NCBI GenBank assembly: GCA_027186245.1
Contig: CP114500.1
Span: 1,250,001 to 1,314,000, forward strand
Origin: Coriaria nepalensis
Taxonomy: Eukaryota > Streptophyta > Magnoliopsida > Cucurbitales > Coriariaceae
Direction of reading: 5' to 3'
Length of the DNA stretch: 64,000 nt
This document shows, piece after piece, positions 1-11,443 of this stretch (its first letter is position 1; every line of letters begins with the position of its first letter). Below the pieces are notes generated by a model. That model saw nothing but the letters and a program-made list of their open reading frames with translations, made no database searches and was not told the origin of the DNA. A program made the position numbers and the translations under genes.

Positions 1-798
1 AAATATCATATATAATATCAACTTTGGAATATTTAAAGTGAGTCTCATTTGAGACTTTATAATTCAAAGAGTATATTTGGTTGGAAAGAAGATAAGAGAT
101 GAACTTAAGATAATGGGAGAAAATATATTTTGAAGTTTATTTATTTATTTATTTATTTATTTATTTGGATAATGTGATATTTTAGTATATTTAATAATTA
201 TATTCTTTTGTAATAAATATTTTGTTAAGTAATAAGATTAATATGATAAATAAAACACGTATCTTTCATTTAGAAAGCCGTGTTCACCGTCCCACCCCGC
301 ATATTTGAAAAGCACAGCAGCAAAGTTGTGTTCACACTACTACTACATCGTCCTTATGCTCCCCTTCGCGTTTTTGCTGATCGAAGTCAACTCCACATCA
401 ATGACTTGGCTAATCTTATTTTTTATTTTCCTTGACCGGAAACTATATTTAATCCTATCCCTCGATCAAAGTTGAAAACTTTAAACTACACCGTAAGAAA
501 AAGTGCGTTCGCAGTATACGATAATTCCTCCTAAAAAATAACGGGAAAATTAGAGAGGAAAAAAATGTTCGACCTCTATCTTGTGTGTTCACACATAACA
601 CTGCGGGTCAAACATTTCATCGAACCGTTTCAGGGCAAGAAAGAAGAAGATGACGGAAAAGGGGAAGAAGAAGGCGACCTTTCCTAGTTTCCTGTATGTC
701 TTTCTATCTTCGGCTTCTTTCATTGTTTATCTGAAACAGTGAACTTCCCTTGCATATACGCCTTTTCATCTTCTTCCAAAACTTCGCTGCTACGCTAA
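1..798. other. Upstream region of the Harbinger-derived gene, no gene seen
   Basis: AT-rich DNA with a (TTTA)n run at about 137-166. The last 250 bases are purine-rich and probably contain promoter and 5' leader of the gene starting at 799. No coding sequence was recognised on either strand. Confidence 0.6.
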
Positions 799-2256
799 AT
801 GAATGATTCTGCCATTGGCAACAGCGTTAAGAAAAGGAGAAGGAAAGAGAAAGAGCATGAAGGCGAAGATGATGATGATGATTCGCCGCAGAATGGAGGA
901 AAGAAGAACGATTTGATATTCACTTCGTTGTTATTGTTCGACGAGCAAGAAAAAAATAAGGAGAAGGTAATATTATCGGAAGCTAAGAAGAAGAACAAAG
1001 CCAAATCTAAATCCAAAGCCCAGACCGAATCTCTGATTGGCATCCATCCAAATCTGCAACAGTACTACTCAGAGGTCGAAGAAACGGACAAAGCGAAGCG
1101 AAGTAAACCGAGAGTCAAACCTAATTCGGTGAATAACACTTCAACTTCTGATAAATCAGAAAAGGTTGGTGAAAATGGAGCAGGATCGCAGCAGAGAAGA
1201 CTATGGGTCAGAGATAGGTCAAAAGCTTGGTGGGACGGGTGTAACAGTCCAGATTATCCAGACGCAGATTTCAAGCACGCGTTCAGAATGAAGAGATCTA
1301 CCTTCAACATGATCTGCGAGGAGCTTAACTCTGCCATAGCCAGAGAAGACACCACTCTTCGAACCGCCATTCCGGTAGAGCAGAGAGTAGCTGTTTGTCT
1401 ATGGAGATTAGCTACTGGCGATCCACTCCGAGTCGTATCGAAGAAATTCGGTCTAGGTATTTCCACTTGCCATAAACTAGTCCTGGAAGTCTGCTCTGCA
1501 ATTAGACATGTCCTAATGCCTAAATACCTACGATGGCCTGATGAACAATCATTAACCAAAATCAAACAGGAATGTGAATCAATTTCCAGAATTCCAAACA
1601 TTGTAGGGTCCATGTACACAACTCATATTCCGATTATAGCTCCGAAAATTAGTGTAGCGGCTTATTTCAATAAGCGCCGTACAGAAAGGAATCAGAAATC
1701 TTCATATTCAATTACTGTTCAAGGTGTAGTTGATCCGAGAGGGGTGTTTACTGATGTTTGTATAGGCTGGCCTGGTTCCTTACCCAATGACCAAGTGTTA
1801 GAGAAATCAGCTCTATATCAAAGAGCCAATGACGGGTTATTAAATGATGTTTGGATTGTAGGTGGATCAGGGTACCCTTTAATGGACTGGATTTTGGTTC
1901 CTTATGTCCAAAGCAATCTTACTTGGACTCAAGATGCATTTAATGAGAAGATTAGGGAGGTTCAAAAGGTGGCGAAGGATGCGTTTAGAAGGTTGAAAGG
2001 GAGGTGGGGTTGCCTGCAGAAAAGGACAGAGGTGAAGTTGCAAGATTTGCCTGTTGTGCTTGGGGCCTGTTGTGTTTTGCATAATATTTGTGAGTTGATG
2101 AATGAGGAAATGGATCCGGATTTGTTGAAGTTTGACCTTTTTGATGATGAGATGGTTCCGGAAAACGAGGTGAGATCGGTAAGTTCAATGAAAGCTAGAG
2201 ATGCTATTGCTCATAATCTTTTACACCGTGGTTTTGCTGGTACAGCCTTTCTATAG
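799..2256 (+). CDS. Domesticated PIF/Harbinger transposase-derived protein (ALP1/HARBI1-like)
   Basis: This is a single-exon gene for 485 aa. Residues 1-130 are lysine/acid-rich and low complexity and resemble nuclear basic segments (KKRRRKEKE near residue 11). From about residue 133 (RRLWVRDRSKAWWDGC) to the end it matches the plant Harbinger-derived family that I remember as At4g29780/At5g12010, including ISTCHKLVLEVC, NVVGSMYTTHIPII-type and LQDLPVVLGACCVLHNICE segments. The DDE positions are all changed: the D of the ID-C/G-THI motif is Tyr273, the D of VGDSGYP is Gly356, and the E of ERAFGRLKGRW is Lys393. It is therefore very unlikely to cut DNA. Family members such as ALP1 act as chromatin-associated host proteins; a similar role here is inference. 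No flanking terminal inverted repeats were seen. Confidence 0.9.
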   Translation: MNDSAIGNSVKKRRRKEKEHEGEDDDDDSPQNGGKKNDLIFTSLLLFDEQEKNKEKVILSEAKKKNKAKSKSKAQTESLIGIHPNLQQYYSEVEETDKAKRSKPRVKPNSVNNTSTSDKSEKVGENGAGSQQRRLWVRDRSKAWWDGCNSPDYPDADFKHAFRMKRSTFNMICEELNSAIAREDTTLRTAIPVEQRVAVCLWRLATGDPLRVVSKKFGLGISTCHKLVLEVCSAIRHVLMPKYLRWPDEQSLTKIKQECESISRIPNIVGSMYTTHIPIIAPKISVAAYFNKRRTERNQKSSYSITVQGVVDPRGVFTDVCIGWPGSLPNDQVLEKSALYQRANDGLLNDVWIVGGSGYPLMDWILVPYVQSNLTWTQDAFNEKIREVQKVAKDAFRRLKGRWGCLQKRTEVKLQDLPVVLGACCVLHNICELMNEEMDPDLLKFDLFDDEMVPENEVRSVSSMKARDAIAHNLLHRGFAGTAFL

Positions 2257-2663
2257 TGGGAACGAGTTTGGACAGACGGTATTCTCTCTTTTTCTTATGC
2301 CTCTTGAGATATACTTCTATCATTTTTTTTTCTTTCCTTAATGCCTTGATTTATACATGTTATTATAGCATCTTTTTGTTGAAGAAGAAGGGGGCTCTGT
2401 GAAAGATATAGACTGCCCCTTCTTCCACAAAAATATAGCACTCAAACAAGTTTGTAATCTTTTAGGATGCATATTCCACCTACCAACTTAGGGAAATATG
2501 AATTAATGAAACTTCTTGAGTATGAATTTTTTCACAGTGGGTCATGACCCATGTTGATTTAGCTGCTCTCTTAAGAAAAAAAACGACTCGTTTCTCTTGC
2601 TAGATAGCCTACACCTTTAGTCTTTTAGGAAAAATCACATTCATGCTGTCTATATGTAATGAT

Positions 2664-3268
2664 ATTGATTAGCGATGCTCGGGATATGCAGATTTGAAAT
2701 ATCTGCCCGACCTGATACTGGTGAATTGGATTGTGCTATCATGGTGTTCTTTGAACGAATATCTATCCAAAACAATATATCGAATTCATGGGTTGGATAG
2801 GTTACCCGCCCGATATCTGACTTAAAAAAATAATAATAATAATAAATCAAAGAAACCTAAAACGTGAAAGCTTCATGGTTTCTAGATGACGTCGTTGTTT
2901 CCTTTCTTCCCCAGTTCGTCAAACTCAAAATACTTCTTGATTCACCATTTGCTCATTTGAAAATTGAGTCTTATGGATAACTTTTTATCTTCCTTGAAGA
3001 AGCCCGAACTTCCATTTTCGCCTCTCCGCCTCTCGCTGCCGCCGCTGATCGTAGTTTTATGAATATCATCCCCATTTGGTGCTCACTATAAATATTGACT
3101 GATTAAGAAAAAAAGTCAGAAAATCATGGATATCCGTCCACGGATAACCTATCCAACAGAATCAGACCTTTCGGGTGCGTGGACTGTCCACCCGATCAAT
3201 ATAATTCGGACATTTATAGTACAGGTTGATCCGATTCGACCTAACCGGACCAATGGACATACTTAATA
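2664..3268. repeat. Possible degenerate MITE-like element
   Basis: Positions 2792-2808 (gttggataggttacccg) reappear as an inverted copy at 3141-3157 with one mismatch, and the flanks (gatatc-rich on both sides) are also roughly inverted. The left and right parts share cggg/cccg-rich words. The middle (2880-3060) has a different, CT-rich composition. This is consistent with a non-autonomous DNA transposon with subterminal inverted repeats, but the ends and target-site duplication could not be fixed by eye. Confidence 0.3.
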
Positions 3269-4687
3269 TTGACTAAGATCTTCTTCTTATTCTTCAAGGA
3301 GAGTGAGGAATGCTAGTGCCATTATTGGACCTTATACAGTACAAACACATGGGTCGATTTATTTTTGTCCATTTGATTAAAGTCAACATAGTTATACGTA
3401 AATCGTAAGCAAGTATGAAAGAACCGAGTCAATAATTTCAGTTTTCTGATTCTTACAATGATGTAGATATTTTTCTCAATCAATAATATTTTTCCCAAAA
3501 GGGGGGAAGGATTAAGTAAGCTTATAAGTGTGGTTAACTAACTACGTGTACGGTTTATTTTATTTTACTTATAATTACGTTGATTTTTGATGACTCAGCT
3601 CTGCTATCGTCATCATAACAAATCATACTATAAAAATATATATCGTATTAAAAAATTAATGCTATCTTAATATATATAGGATCAAATTATATAATGCTAT
3701 CTTATTACAAAAAGATTTGCATTTTTCATGTTTAAGAGTGATGTTTGTTAAAATAGGGAAAAATGGTCGGAGTTTTTTAGATGATTAGTACTATATGTTA
3801 ATTCTTAACTAAAAAGTTATAATAATACTTATATATATATATATATATATATCAAATCAATGTCACAGACTCACACTTGTGATTAACAGAATAAACGAAT
3901 CTAACTAACCGGACACCTATTAGAAAATAACATATGGGGTATTTTACATATTGGGAAGCTACCAAAAAGTTTCAACAGTTGTATGCAAACCCAGACCTTT
4001 TTCTACTGGAATTTGATTGGAGGAAGAAAAGGGAGGAGAGAGAGAGAGAGAGAGAGGGGCGGGAAGCAGCATGATATGGGTGGAGAATTGGAGATGCCCC
4101 AATCTGCTCTTCAACACCTGACACGTGTCCTTCCCAATTCTTCTCTACTGACTAGCTCTACGCTTTGCACACTCTGCCCTGTCTTATTTTTATTTTTATT
4201 TTATTTTATTCATATATTTATTTTCCTTTTCTCTATTTTCTGTTGTTCCTACTTCTCCTGCTCCACTCGCTTTTTTTTTTTTTTTCCTTTCTCTTTCCCG
4301 ATAAAAAAAAATAATAATTAAAGGTAATCATGAAATTGGAGGTGGAATTTGGGAGCTGCTAAGAAAAAACCCAGATATTGTTTCTTGATTCTGTTGATCC
4401 CTTCATTTGGTTTTTTCAGGTGCTCAGAAAGAAGTCTTTATGGAAGACAAAATTTTGAGAATTGAAGGGAAGAAGAGAGAGACTCCTCTGTACACTTGAC
4501 ATATTTTTGCGTCAGTTTGGAGTTTATATTATATTTGTTTTATTTTTAATTTCCCTACTATTATATATATATATATATATATATATATTCATTTTTTCTA
4601 TTTTTTTCACCTTTCTTCCTGATTGATTATGATAATTATTTGAGAGAGAGAGAGAGAGAGAGAGAGCAAGTTAAGTTACAAGAGGCT

Positions 4688-4732
4688 ATGGATAGTTGCC
4701 TTAGATCCAGGGAAGTCCAGCTTCTTTTCTAG
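4688..4732 (+). other. Candidate upstream ORF in the PP2C leader
   Basis: A 14-codon frame beginning ATGGATAGTTGCC and ending in TAG lies about 520 bases before the PP2C start, after a GA repeat. Whether it lies in the mature leader depends on unproven transcription start and possible leader splicing. Confidence 0.25.
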
Positions 4733-5250
4733 GGTTTCCTGTGATTATTAGGTTCTTTTCTCATCCCCCTTTTCTTTCTTGTGCTTGGAGAGATAAAAGA
4801 AGGATGCTTTGACATTTTATTTTTAGCTTTTGTTTTCCTGCAAGCTGGTTTCTTTTTTCTCTTTGATTTTTTCTCATTGTATAGTTTGTGGGTTGCAGAT
4901 AAAATTAGAAACCAGAGAAGAAGAAGTAGAAGCAGGAGCAGAAGGAAGAAGCTGATAAAATTGAATCTACTCTGTTTTTGTTGTTGTCATGTTGACCAGA
5001 TCTGACTAGCCCATTTCATTATCCCCATCTTTTTAGCTCATCCAATGTTTTAAATCGCCTTAAGTTTTTGGCTTTTCCCTGAGGCATGGAAAATGGTCCC
5101 TTGTTTGAATCCAACATTTGCATCCTAAGATCATTCTTGATGACAGAAGAAGGTGATTATTTTACCGGACTGGTTGGAATATGACAGGCTCTCTGATTTT
5201 TTTGGGGGGGTTGGAGGGTAACTTTTTTCTCTATTTAGATAGAATTTTAA

Positions 5251-6937
5251 ATGGAGCAGATAATTCCTGCATTCATAGTTCCAGTTAGGCTAGGCAGCAA
5301 TCCAGTTTGCGATATCACAAGTCTAAAACTCATGGCTTGTAATAGTAGTAGTACTGATGACTTGGAGAATGAGATTAGTGTTTCGGAAAAGGGTGGAGGG
5401 GATGAATTGGCCATAATATCACATGAAAGTGAAGAAGATGATTCGCTTTCATTAGAAGGCGATCCGAATCTTGATGGGTCATGTTCCCTTTCTGTGGCAA
5501 GTGAAATTAGTAGTCTTTGTGGAGAAGATTTCTTGAGCTTTGAAGCATCTTCTGAAATAGAAAGTGATAATAAGACCATTTGCAGGGTTGAATCAATTGT
5601 TGTCGCTAAGGCTAGTAGTAATTCAAGTGATCTACTTGCTCAAGATGGGTCTGCCTCGAAGTCATTGAAAATCGATCATCTTGTTCAATTACCGCTACAA
5701 AAGACGGTAAGTGGGACCATTGGTAGGAGCATTTTTGAGGTGGATTATGTCCCTCTTTGGGGATTCACTTCGATTTGTGGCAAAAGACCTGAAATGGAAG
5801 ATTCTCTAGCAACTGTTCCTCAATTCTTAGAAATCCCAATTCAAATGCTAGTAGGTGATAGGGTTCTTGATGGGACAAGCAAGTCTATAACCCATCAAAC
5901 CATTCATTTCTTCGGAGTTTACGATGGCCATGGTGGTTCTCAGGTAAAAATTAAGTTACTTGAATTTTATATCTACTCTCTTGTGCAATTTTAAATTTTA
6001 TTCCACTTTCTTTTGGTTAGGTTGCGAATTACTGTCGTGATAGGATGCATAGGGCTCTAGCCGAGGAGATAGAATCTGGTAATGTTGTTAGTGAATATAG
6101 TTGCCAAGAGCAATGGAGAAAGGCATTCACTAATTGCTTTCGTAAGGTAGATTCTGAGGTGGGAGGCAAATCTAGCGCTGATCCTATTGCTCCTGAAACT
6201 GTGGGCTCAACTGCTGTGGTTGCTCTTACTTGTGCTTCTCATATTATCGTAGCAAACTGTGGTGATTCTCGAGCCGTTTTATACAGAGGGAAAGAATCTA
6301 TCGCCTTGTCAGTAGATCACAAAGTATGAAACTTTTTGAAAAATATGTTCTTTTGGATTATATTTTTAATTACCTTTTTCTTTTAAATGTGATCTTTATT
6401 GTTTGTCTTTAGCCGGATAGAGAGGATGAATGTGCAAGAATCGAAGCAGCAGGAGGGAAGGTCATAAAATGGAACGGATCTAGAGTTTTTGGTGTTCTTG
6501 CTATGTCTAGATCTATAGGTATTCTTTCTTAACATGATGCTAAAATAGGAAAAAGTAACTAAACTGTAACAACTGTCACCCAATTTTTGGTTACAGGTGA
6601 TAGGTACTTAAAACCATGGATTATTCCGGACCCAGAAGTGACTTTTCTTCCTCGGACCAAAGATGATGAATGTCTTGTCTTAGCTACTGATGGGTTATGG
6701 GATGTAATGTCAAATGAAGAGGTTTGTGATATTGCCCGGAAAAGAATCCTTATCTGGCATAAAAAGAACGGGGTTATTACAACACCCTCTTCTGAGAGGG
6801 GTGTGGTGCCCGATCCGGCTGCTCAAGCGGCGGCAGAATATCTAGCGAACCGAGCGCTTCAAAAGGGTAGTAAGGACAATATCACTGTTATTGTTGTGGA
6901 CTTGAAAGCTCAAAGAAAGTTCAAGTCAAAAACATGA
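5251..6937 (+). CDS. Group A protein phosphatase 2C (HAB1/ABI1-like ABA co-receptor)
   Basis: Exons are 5251-5943, 6021-6323, 6413-6518 and 6597-6937, giving 480 aa; all joins keep frame. Residues 1-165 are a variable acidic/serine-rich region, with a start ([13 protein letters not shown]) like Arabidopsis HAB1. The PP2C catalytic domain follows: GKRPEMEDS, metal-binding DGHGG at about 225-229, [45 protein letters not shown] and [11 protein letters not shown]. Trp352 in KWNGSRVFG corresponds to the tryptophan of ABI1/HAB1 that contacts ABA-bound PYR/PYL receptors. Known members dephosphorylate SnRK2 kinases and repress ABA signalling. The HAB1 length is about 511 aa, so this is a full-size member. 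The assignment to HAB1 rather than ABI1/2 rests on the N-terminus and is moderately sure. Confidence 0.95.
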
Positions 6938-7628
6938 CAAAACAGGTTCTTTTTTCATCGACCCTTTTTAAAAATTTGTATGATATAAGGGGAAAAAAAA
7001 GTATATGACAAAAAATGTAGTATTTGCCTTGCCCATTTGGTAGAAACTTTTTTCTCTCTTTCTCTCTCTTTTTTTCTTTTTCCTTCTTCCTCAATGTATT
7101 TGGGCATTGTTATATGGTGTCTATTAATGACTACAGTTCTTCTCTGTATGAACTATAAAGAATGTGGTAGCTACTTATGTTGTAGGATAGGGAAGATGGT
7201 GAATGAATGTTCTTCCTATGTGGTTTTTTTTTTTTTTTATAATTATGGGAAGATTTGTAATTTCATTGGGAAGAACCAAGTCAGGTATTTGCTTTGTATT
7301 ATTATTTAAACTGTAATGGTGCCTTATTGAAGAAGAAAAAGTAGCCATCTTTAGTTCACTCTTGAGCTTCTCTGCTGATTCAATCTCATACTATTCTTCT
7401 CTACGACTCAAAGATAAATTGGAAAGAGAATTTTATGGATAGACTGTGTTCTTGGTGAACCGATAAGCCGCAAAGTTTATGTAAAATTAATATATGCGGT
7501 TGAGATTGATTGATCCATGGGATACGGTCCACTCAAAAAAAATTTCAAATGAAAAAGAGCCCAATATGCTTTACAAATAAACTACATTAATGGATCTGTT
7601 GAAAAAAAAAAAACCAACTAAGGAAGAT
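6938..7628. other. Convergent spacer between PP2C and WRKY genes
   Basis: It contains the probable 3' UTR of the PP2C gene, with T-rich tracts and a pyrimidine run at 7044-7090, and downstream sequence of the minus-strand WRKY gene. No additional gene was seen. Confidence 0.6.
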
Positions 7629-8292
7629 CTAACTCTCATGGTTGTGGATACCTTCATATGTAGTAATAACATAACCTGGATCATCTCTATCTCTTTCAAC
7701 TCTCTTCTTGACAGGGCAGCTTTCAACTGAGCATTTATAATAGTTCCTGCAAACTCACATGATGTGTACATTTTCATTACCAATTTCAAATTGATGAAGA
7801 TGTTCATACTACTGCTAATCTGAATTGGGTTTTTGGTTTTTATTACATATCTTACCTGGGATTTGGGCTGTTCTTGACCATCTTCTTCCCATACTTCCTC
7901 CACTTAAACCCATCATCAAGTATTTCAATCTCTGATTTTGTCTTAAATGCAACTCTTTCTTTACCTTCCCTCCGCCCTTCTAACATAACAAACAATATAT
8001 AAACAAAAAACACCCATTATAATTATACTCAACCATGAGAAAGAAAAGGCTTGAAAAAAAGAAACAAAAAAAAAAATTTCTTACTTGTTGTATTCTGCTC
8101 TGCTTTGTTGCTGCTGCTGTTTCCAACAGAATGATCGATAACTTCATTTGGTTGGTAGTTCATGACAGACCCAATACCGATAGAAGACGGTAGATCTTCA
8201 TCTAGCCATTGATCATCATCAAACATCAAGAACTCTGAAATCTCAAAATTTTCTAGGCTCTTTGACCTCAAGTCTTCATTGTTACCGGACAT
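7629..8292 (-). CDS. WRKY transcription factor, group IIc, WRKYGKK variant (WRKY50/51-like)
   Basis: Minus-strand exons are 8292-8085, 7979-7856 and 7746-7629, joined in frame to give 149 aa. The first 69 residues are acidic with [13 protein letters not shown]. The DNA-binding domain has [14 protein letters not shown] (W96-K102) followed by [13 protein letters not shown] and a C-X4-C...HNH zinc site; the protein ends two residues after HNH. The intron inside the domain falls in the PR/NYYKC codon, the usual WRKY position. The Gln of WRKYGQK is Lys, as in Arabidopsis WRKY50, 51 and 59. Those proteins act in salicylate-dependent repression of jasmonate signalling; the same role here is inferred. 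WRKY50/51 are somewhat longer (about 170-190 aa). Confidence 0.93.
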
Positions 8293-9418
8293 TTTTCTCT
8301 TGGGAAGAAGTTGTAAGCAAAACTGAATTTTTTTTATTATTCTTTTAAATTGTAAAGATATTGAGGCTGCTGCTTCACACTCACTTTCCTATACAACTGA
8401 TAGGAAACTTCAACGATAGGAAACTTTCCTATATATTCATATAACAGGTGTGGGACATGGTATAGATGACTTAGGGTGGACTTAAAAAAAAAAAAAAAAA
8501 ATTTAATACATATATATGGAAAACACATGAAGAACACTAGTTGTTAGACTTGACTTCGAATGTAAGAAGATAATTTGTTTGACCCCATTAAACTAATAGG
8601 TCAGATAAGATTTTTTGTTTTGTTTGTTTGTTTTTGTTTTTGTTTTTTTTTTCATATGAAAATGAGCTTATAATTTTATGGTCTTCATATTTGAAAAAGT
8701 AGTCTCAGTCATGCATGAGATTGACTTTGAACACCATAAAGTCATCATGTTCTATCTTACTTGACGGTTCACACATTTTTTATTTTATATTTAATGTAAA
8801 GAAAATATTTTATTGAAAAAATATATACATATTAATATTGAATAGAAGAAGGATTATATACAACCTTTTCTAAAGAAATCCAAAAATAATGGGAATCGGA
8901 AAGTTAACATCTAACTTATATAATATTCGTCAGATTAATTTATACGATATTTTTTAAATCTTGAGACTCGTTTCATGTAATATTTACATAGTGTTTACAC
9001 CTAAAAATGGAAGTTTTTACACAAATAAGTTCATTGAAATTTTAAGTCCAACATTGCTATGGGAAAAAGAGAGTTAAAATACTGTTATTTGTTGCCCAAG
9101 AAATGAAATTCCTACTAGAAGTCCAAAGAAAAGGGTGCCCCCTGCTCATATTATGAACCCCACTGCCGCCATTTAGACGCATGTTCTAATGTTTGAACTT
9201 TCACGGAAAGTTTCTCTCCTAAGACATGCGACATGTCGTTTACAATAATCGAGAGAACAACACATCGTATATATTTTTCATAAAGCAGAAATGGAACGAC
9301 GTCGCTCCAATCATCTTCTCAAAATGGAAATGTTACATCCCTAAAGCGAATCGCTCTACAGTTAAGTAATACAGCTCCATAATTTTTTGCAACCACAGAG
9401 AAAACTGGAAAAAGTGAA
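8293..9418. other. Divergent promoter region between WRKY and omega-amidase genes
   Basis: AT-rich DNA with poly-A/T tracts (8484-8501, 8608-8652) and a tatatatatgg stretch near 8510 that could serve the minus-strand WRKY gene. No coding sequence was recognised. Confidence 0.5.
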
Positions 9419-11443
9419 ATGAAAGCAGCGGCTGTGTCCAATTTCAATCTCCATCGTTCTTCTTCAATCTCTCGCTCTATATTTCAGAAGAATCAAATTT
9501 CCCTCTCTCGTAAACTCCTCCCTTCTCTTTTTTCCATCAAACCCAGAAACAGTAAGATCTCTTCAAGCACGGACAATACCACTTCCCCTTCGGCCATGGC
9601 GTCTTTGTCCAATCCCGGTCAAGCCAGAGCCCCTCCTGCGGTCCCTTTACCATCTCCTCCTATCACGCGGGTATAATTTTACTTACATTCCGGCCCATTC
9701 GATTTTCTAGGAGTGTTTGTTTTATTTTTTTTTAAAAAATGTGTATGTGAAAATGTAGTTTAAGATTGGGCTTTGCCAATTATCTGTTACGGCGGATAAG
9801 AAGAGGAACGTTGCTCATGCACGTGAGGCCATAGAAGAGGCTGCTCAGAAGGGTGCCAAGCTCGTTCTTCTCCCTGTAAGCTTTCATTAAACTAAATTAA
9901 AAAGCATATCGTTTATTTTCTTGGAATTTGGATTGATTTGGTCTTTTTCCCATTTTAGATTAAAATTTTAGAACCACTCTCTGATTGAGTCTATAAGCCG
10001 ACCCGAAAATGGATTAAAATGCAGTACATGATTCTGATTAACTATAAGATTAAGGTGAATCCCTAAATCAACTAAGTTTCTCAATTTTATAGGAAATATG
10101 GAATGGTCCGTACTCAAATGATAGCTTTCCAGAATATGCAGAGGATATTGATCAAGGTGGTTATGATGCATCTCCTTCCACTGCTATGCTCTCTGAAGTT
10201 TCCCGTCTCTTCAAAATTACAATAGTCGGCGGGTCCATAGCCGAGCGTTCTGGGACCCGCCTGTACAACACTTGCTGTGTTTTTGGTCCTGATGGAAAGC
10301 TCTTAGCCAAACACAGAAAGGTTCGAAATTTCTCCTTGTTAGCATTCATATTGCAAACTATGAATGATAATCGTAGATAATATATAGATCATTTATTGGG
10401 AATCGCAGATTCATCTATTCGATATTGATATCCCTGGAAAAATAACGTTCATTGAATCAAAGACTCTTACAGCTGGGACGACTCCTACTATTGTGGATAC
10501 AGGTTTGAGTTTTTTTTTTTTTTCTTTTCCCAAGTATTTGCCTTGACAAGTCCTATTTAACTACAATGATCAAATCTTCATGTAGAGGTGGGGCGAATTG
10601 GAATTGGAATCTGTTATGATATTAGATTTCCCGAGCTAGCAATGATCTATGCAGCTAGAGGTTAACTTTGCCTTCTCTTCCATTTCCTACAGCTTGTCAA
10701 TTAAAAAAATAAATTATAGTAATATACTCGTTAAATAACTTAACGAATAGGTGCTCACTTGATATGTTACCCTGGAGCATTTAACATGACCACTGGACCG
10801 TTACACTGGGAATTGTTACAGAGGGCAAGGTATTCAAATGGAAATCCTATATTCTTCTTTGTAAACTTTGATTTTTAATGATCACATATTACTGATTTGT
10901 TTTTTTGGTTATGTTTTTATCCACAGAGCTGCAGATAATCAGGTAATATGTATACTACTGATCTCTTCTGAAGAAACAAAGATTAAGGTTTTCTCATTGG
11001 TGCTGTTATGAATGTGTAATATCAGTTGTATGTGGCTACTTGTTCGCCTGCTCGGGATTCTGGAGCTGGTTACGTGGCATGGGGCCACTCTACCCTTGTC
11101 GGACCAGTAAGTGATACTTGCCTCTAAGTTTAGGATTAAGCTAGCTTCAAGTATTTATTTGTAACTATAAAACCTTTTAAGCATGAATCTGATGATATTG
11201 CAGTTTGGAGAAGTGCTTGCTACTACAGAACATGAAGAGGGGATGATCATAGCCGAGATCGACTACTCTGTTCTCGAGCTTAGAAGGTGATATACTACAT
11301 GTTCATTTTGAGCTCGTTTAGCAATTAATTAGTGCTAATTATGTGATGATTACATTTTATGCAGAAAAAGCCTACCGTTTCAGGACCAAAGGCGCGGTGA
11401 TCTCTACAAGTTGGTTGATGTTCAGAGGTTGGATTCAAAATGA
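9419..11443 (+). CDS. Omega-amidase (NIT2-like), plastid-targeted
   Basis: Ten exons: 9419-9670, 9759-9875, 10093-10320, 10409-10502, 10586-10660, 10751-10829, 10927-10942, 11026-11106, 11204-11286 and 11365-11443. They give 367 aa, close to the Arabidopsis chloroplast enzyme. The first 80 residues are Ser/Arg/Lys-rich with few acids, typical of a transit peptide; a second Met at about 60 could give a cytosolic form. The nitrilase triad is visible: Glu124 ([11 protein letters not shown]), Lys199 (KHRKIHLFD) and Cys240 ([13 protein letters not shown]). Known enzymes hydrolyse alpha-ketoglutaramate and alpha-ketosuccinamate to 2-oxoacids plus ammonia, in the glutamine and asparagine transaminase route. 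Exon 7 is only 16 bases. The upstream spacing suggests its own promoter shared region with the WRKY gene. Confidence 0.95.

Larger units (their letters stand above)
2257..5250. other. Intergenic region and long leader of the PP2C gene
   Basis: The stretch holds a possible MITE-like repeat (2664-3268, listed separately), a (TA)n run near 3831-3852, and purine/pyrimidine microsatellites at 4036-4055, 4562-4588 and 4642-4666. From about 4000 the sequence looks like transcribed leader of the PP2C gene: GA-rich, poly-T tracts, and several ATGs followed by short frames, including a 14-codon frame at 4688-4732. No other gene was recognised. Confidence 0.5.
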
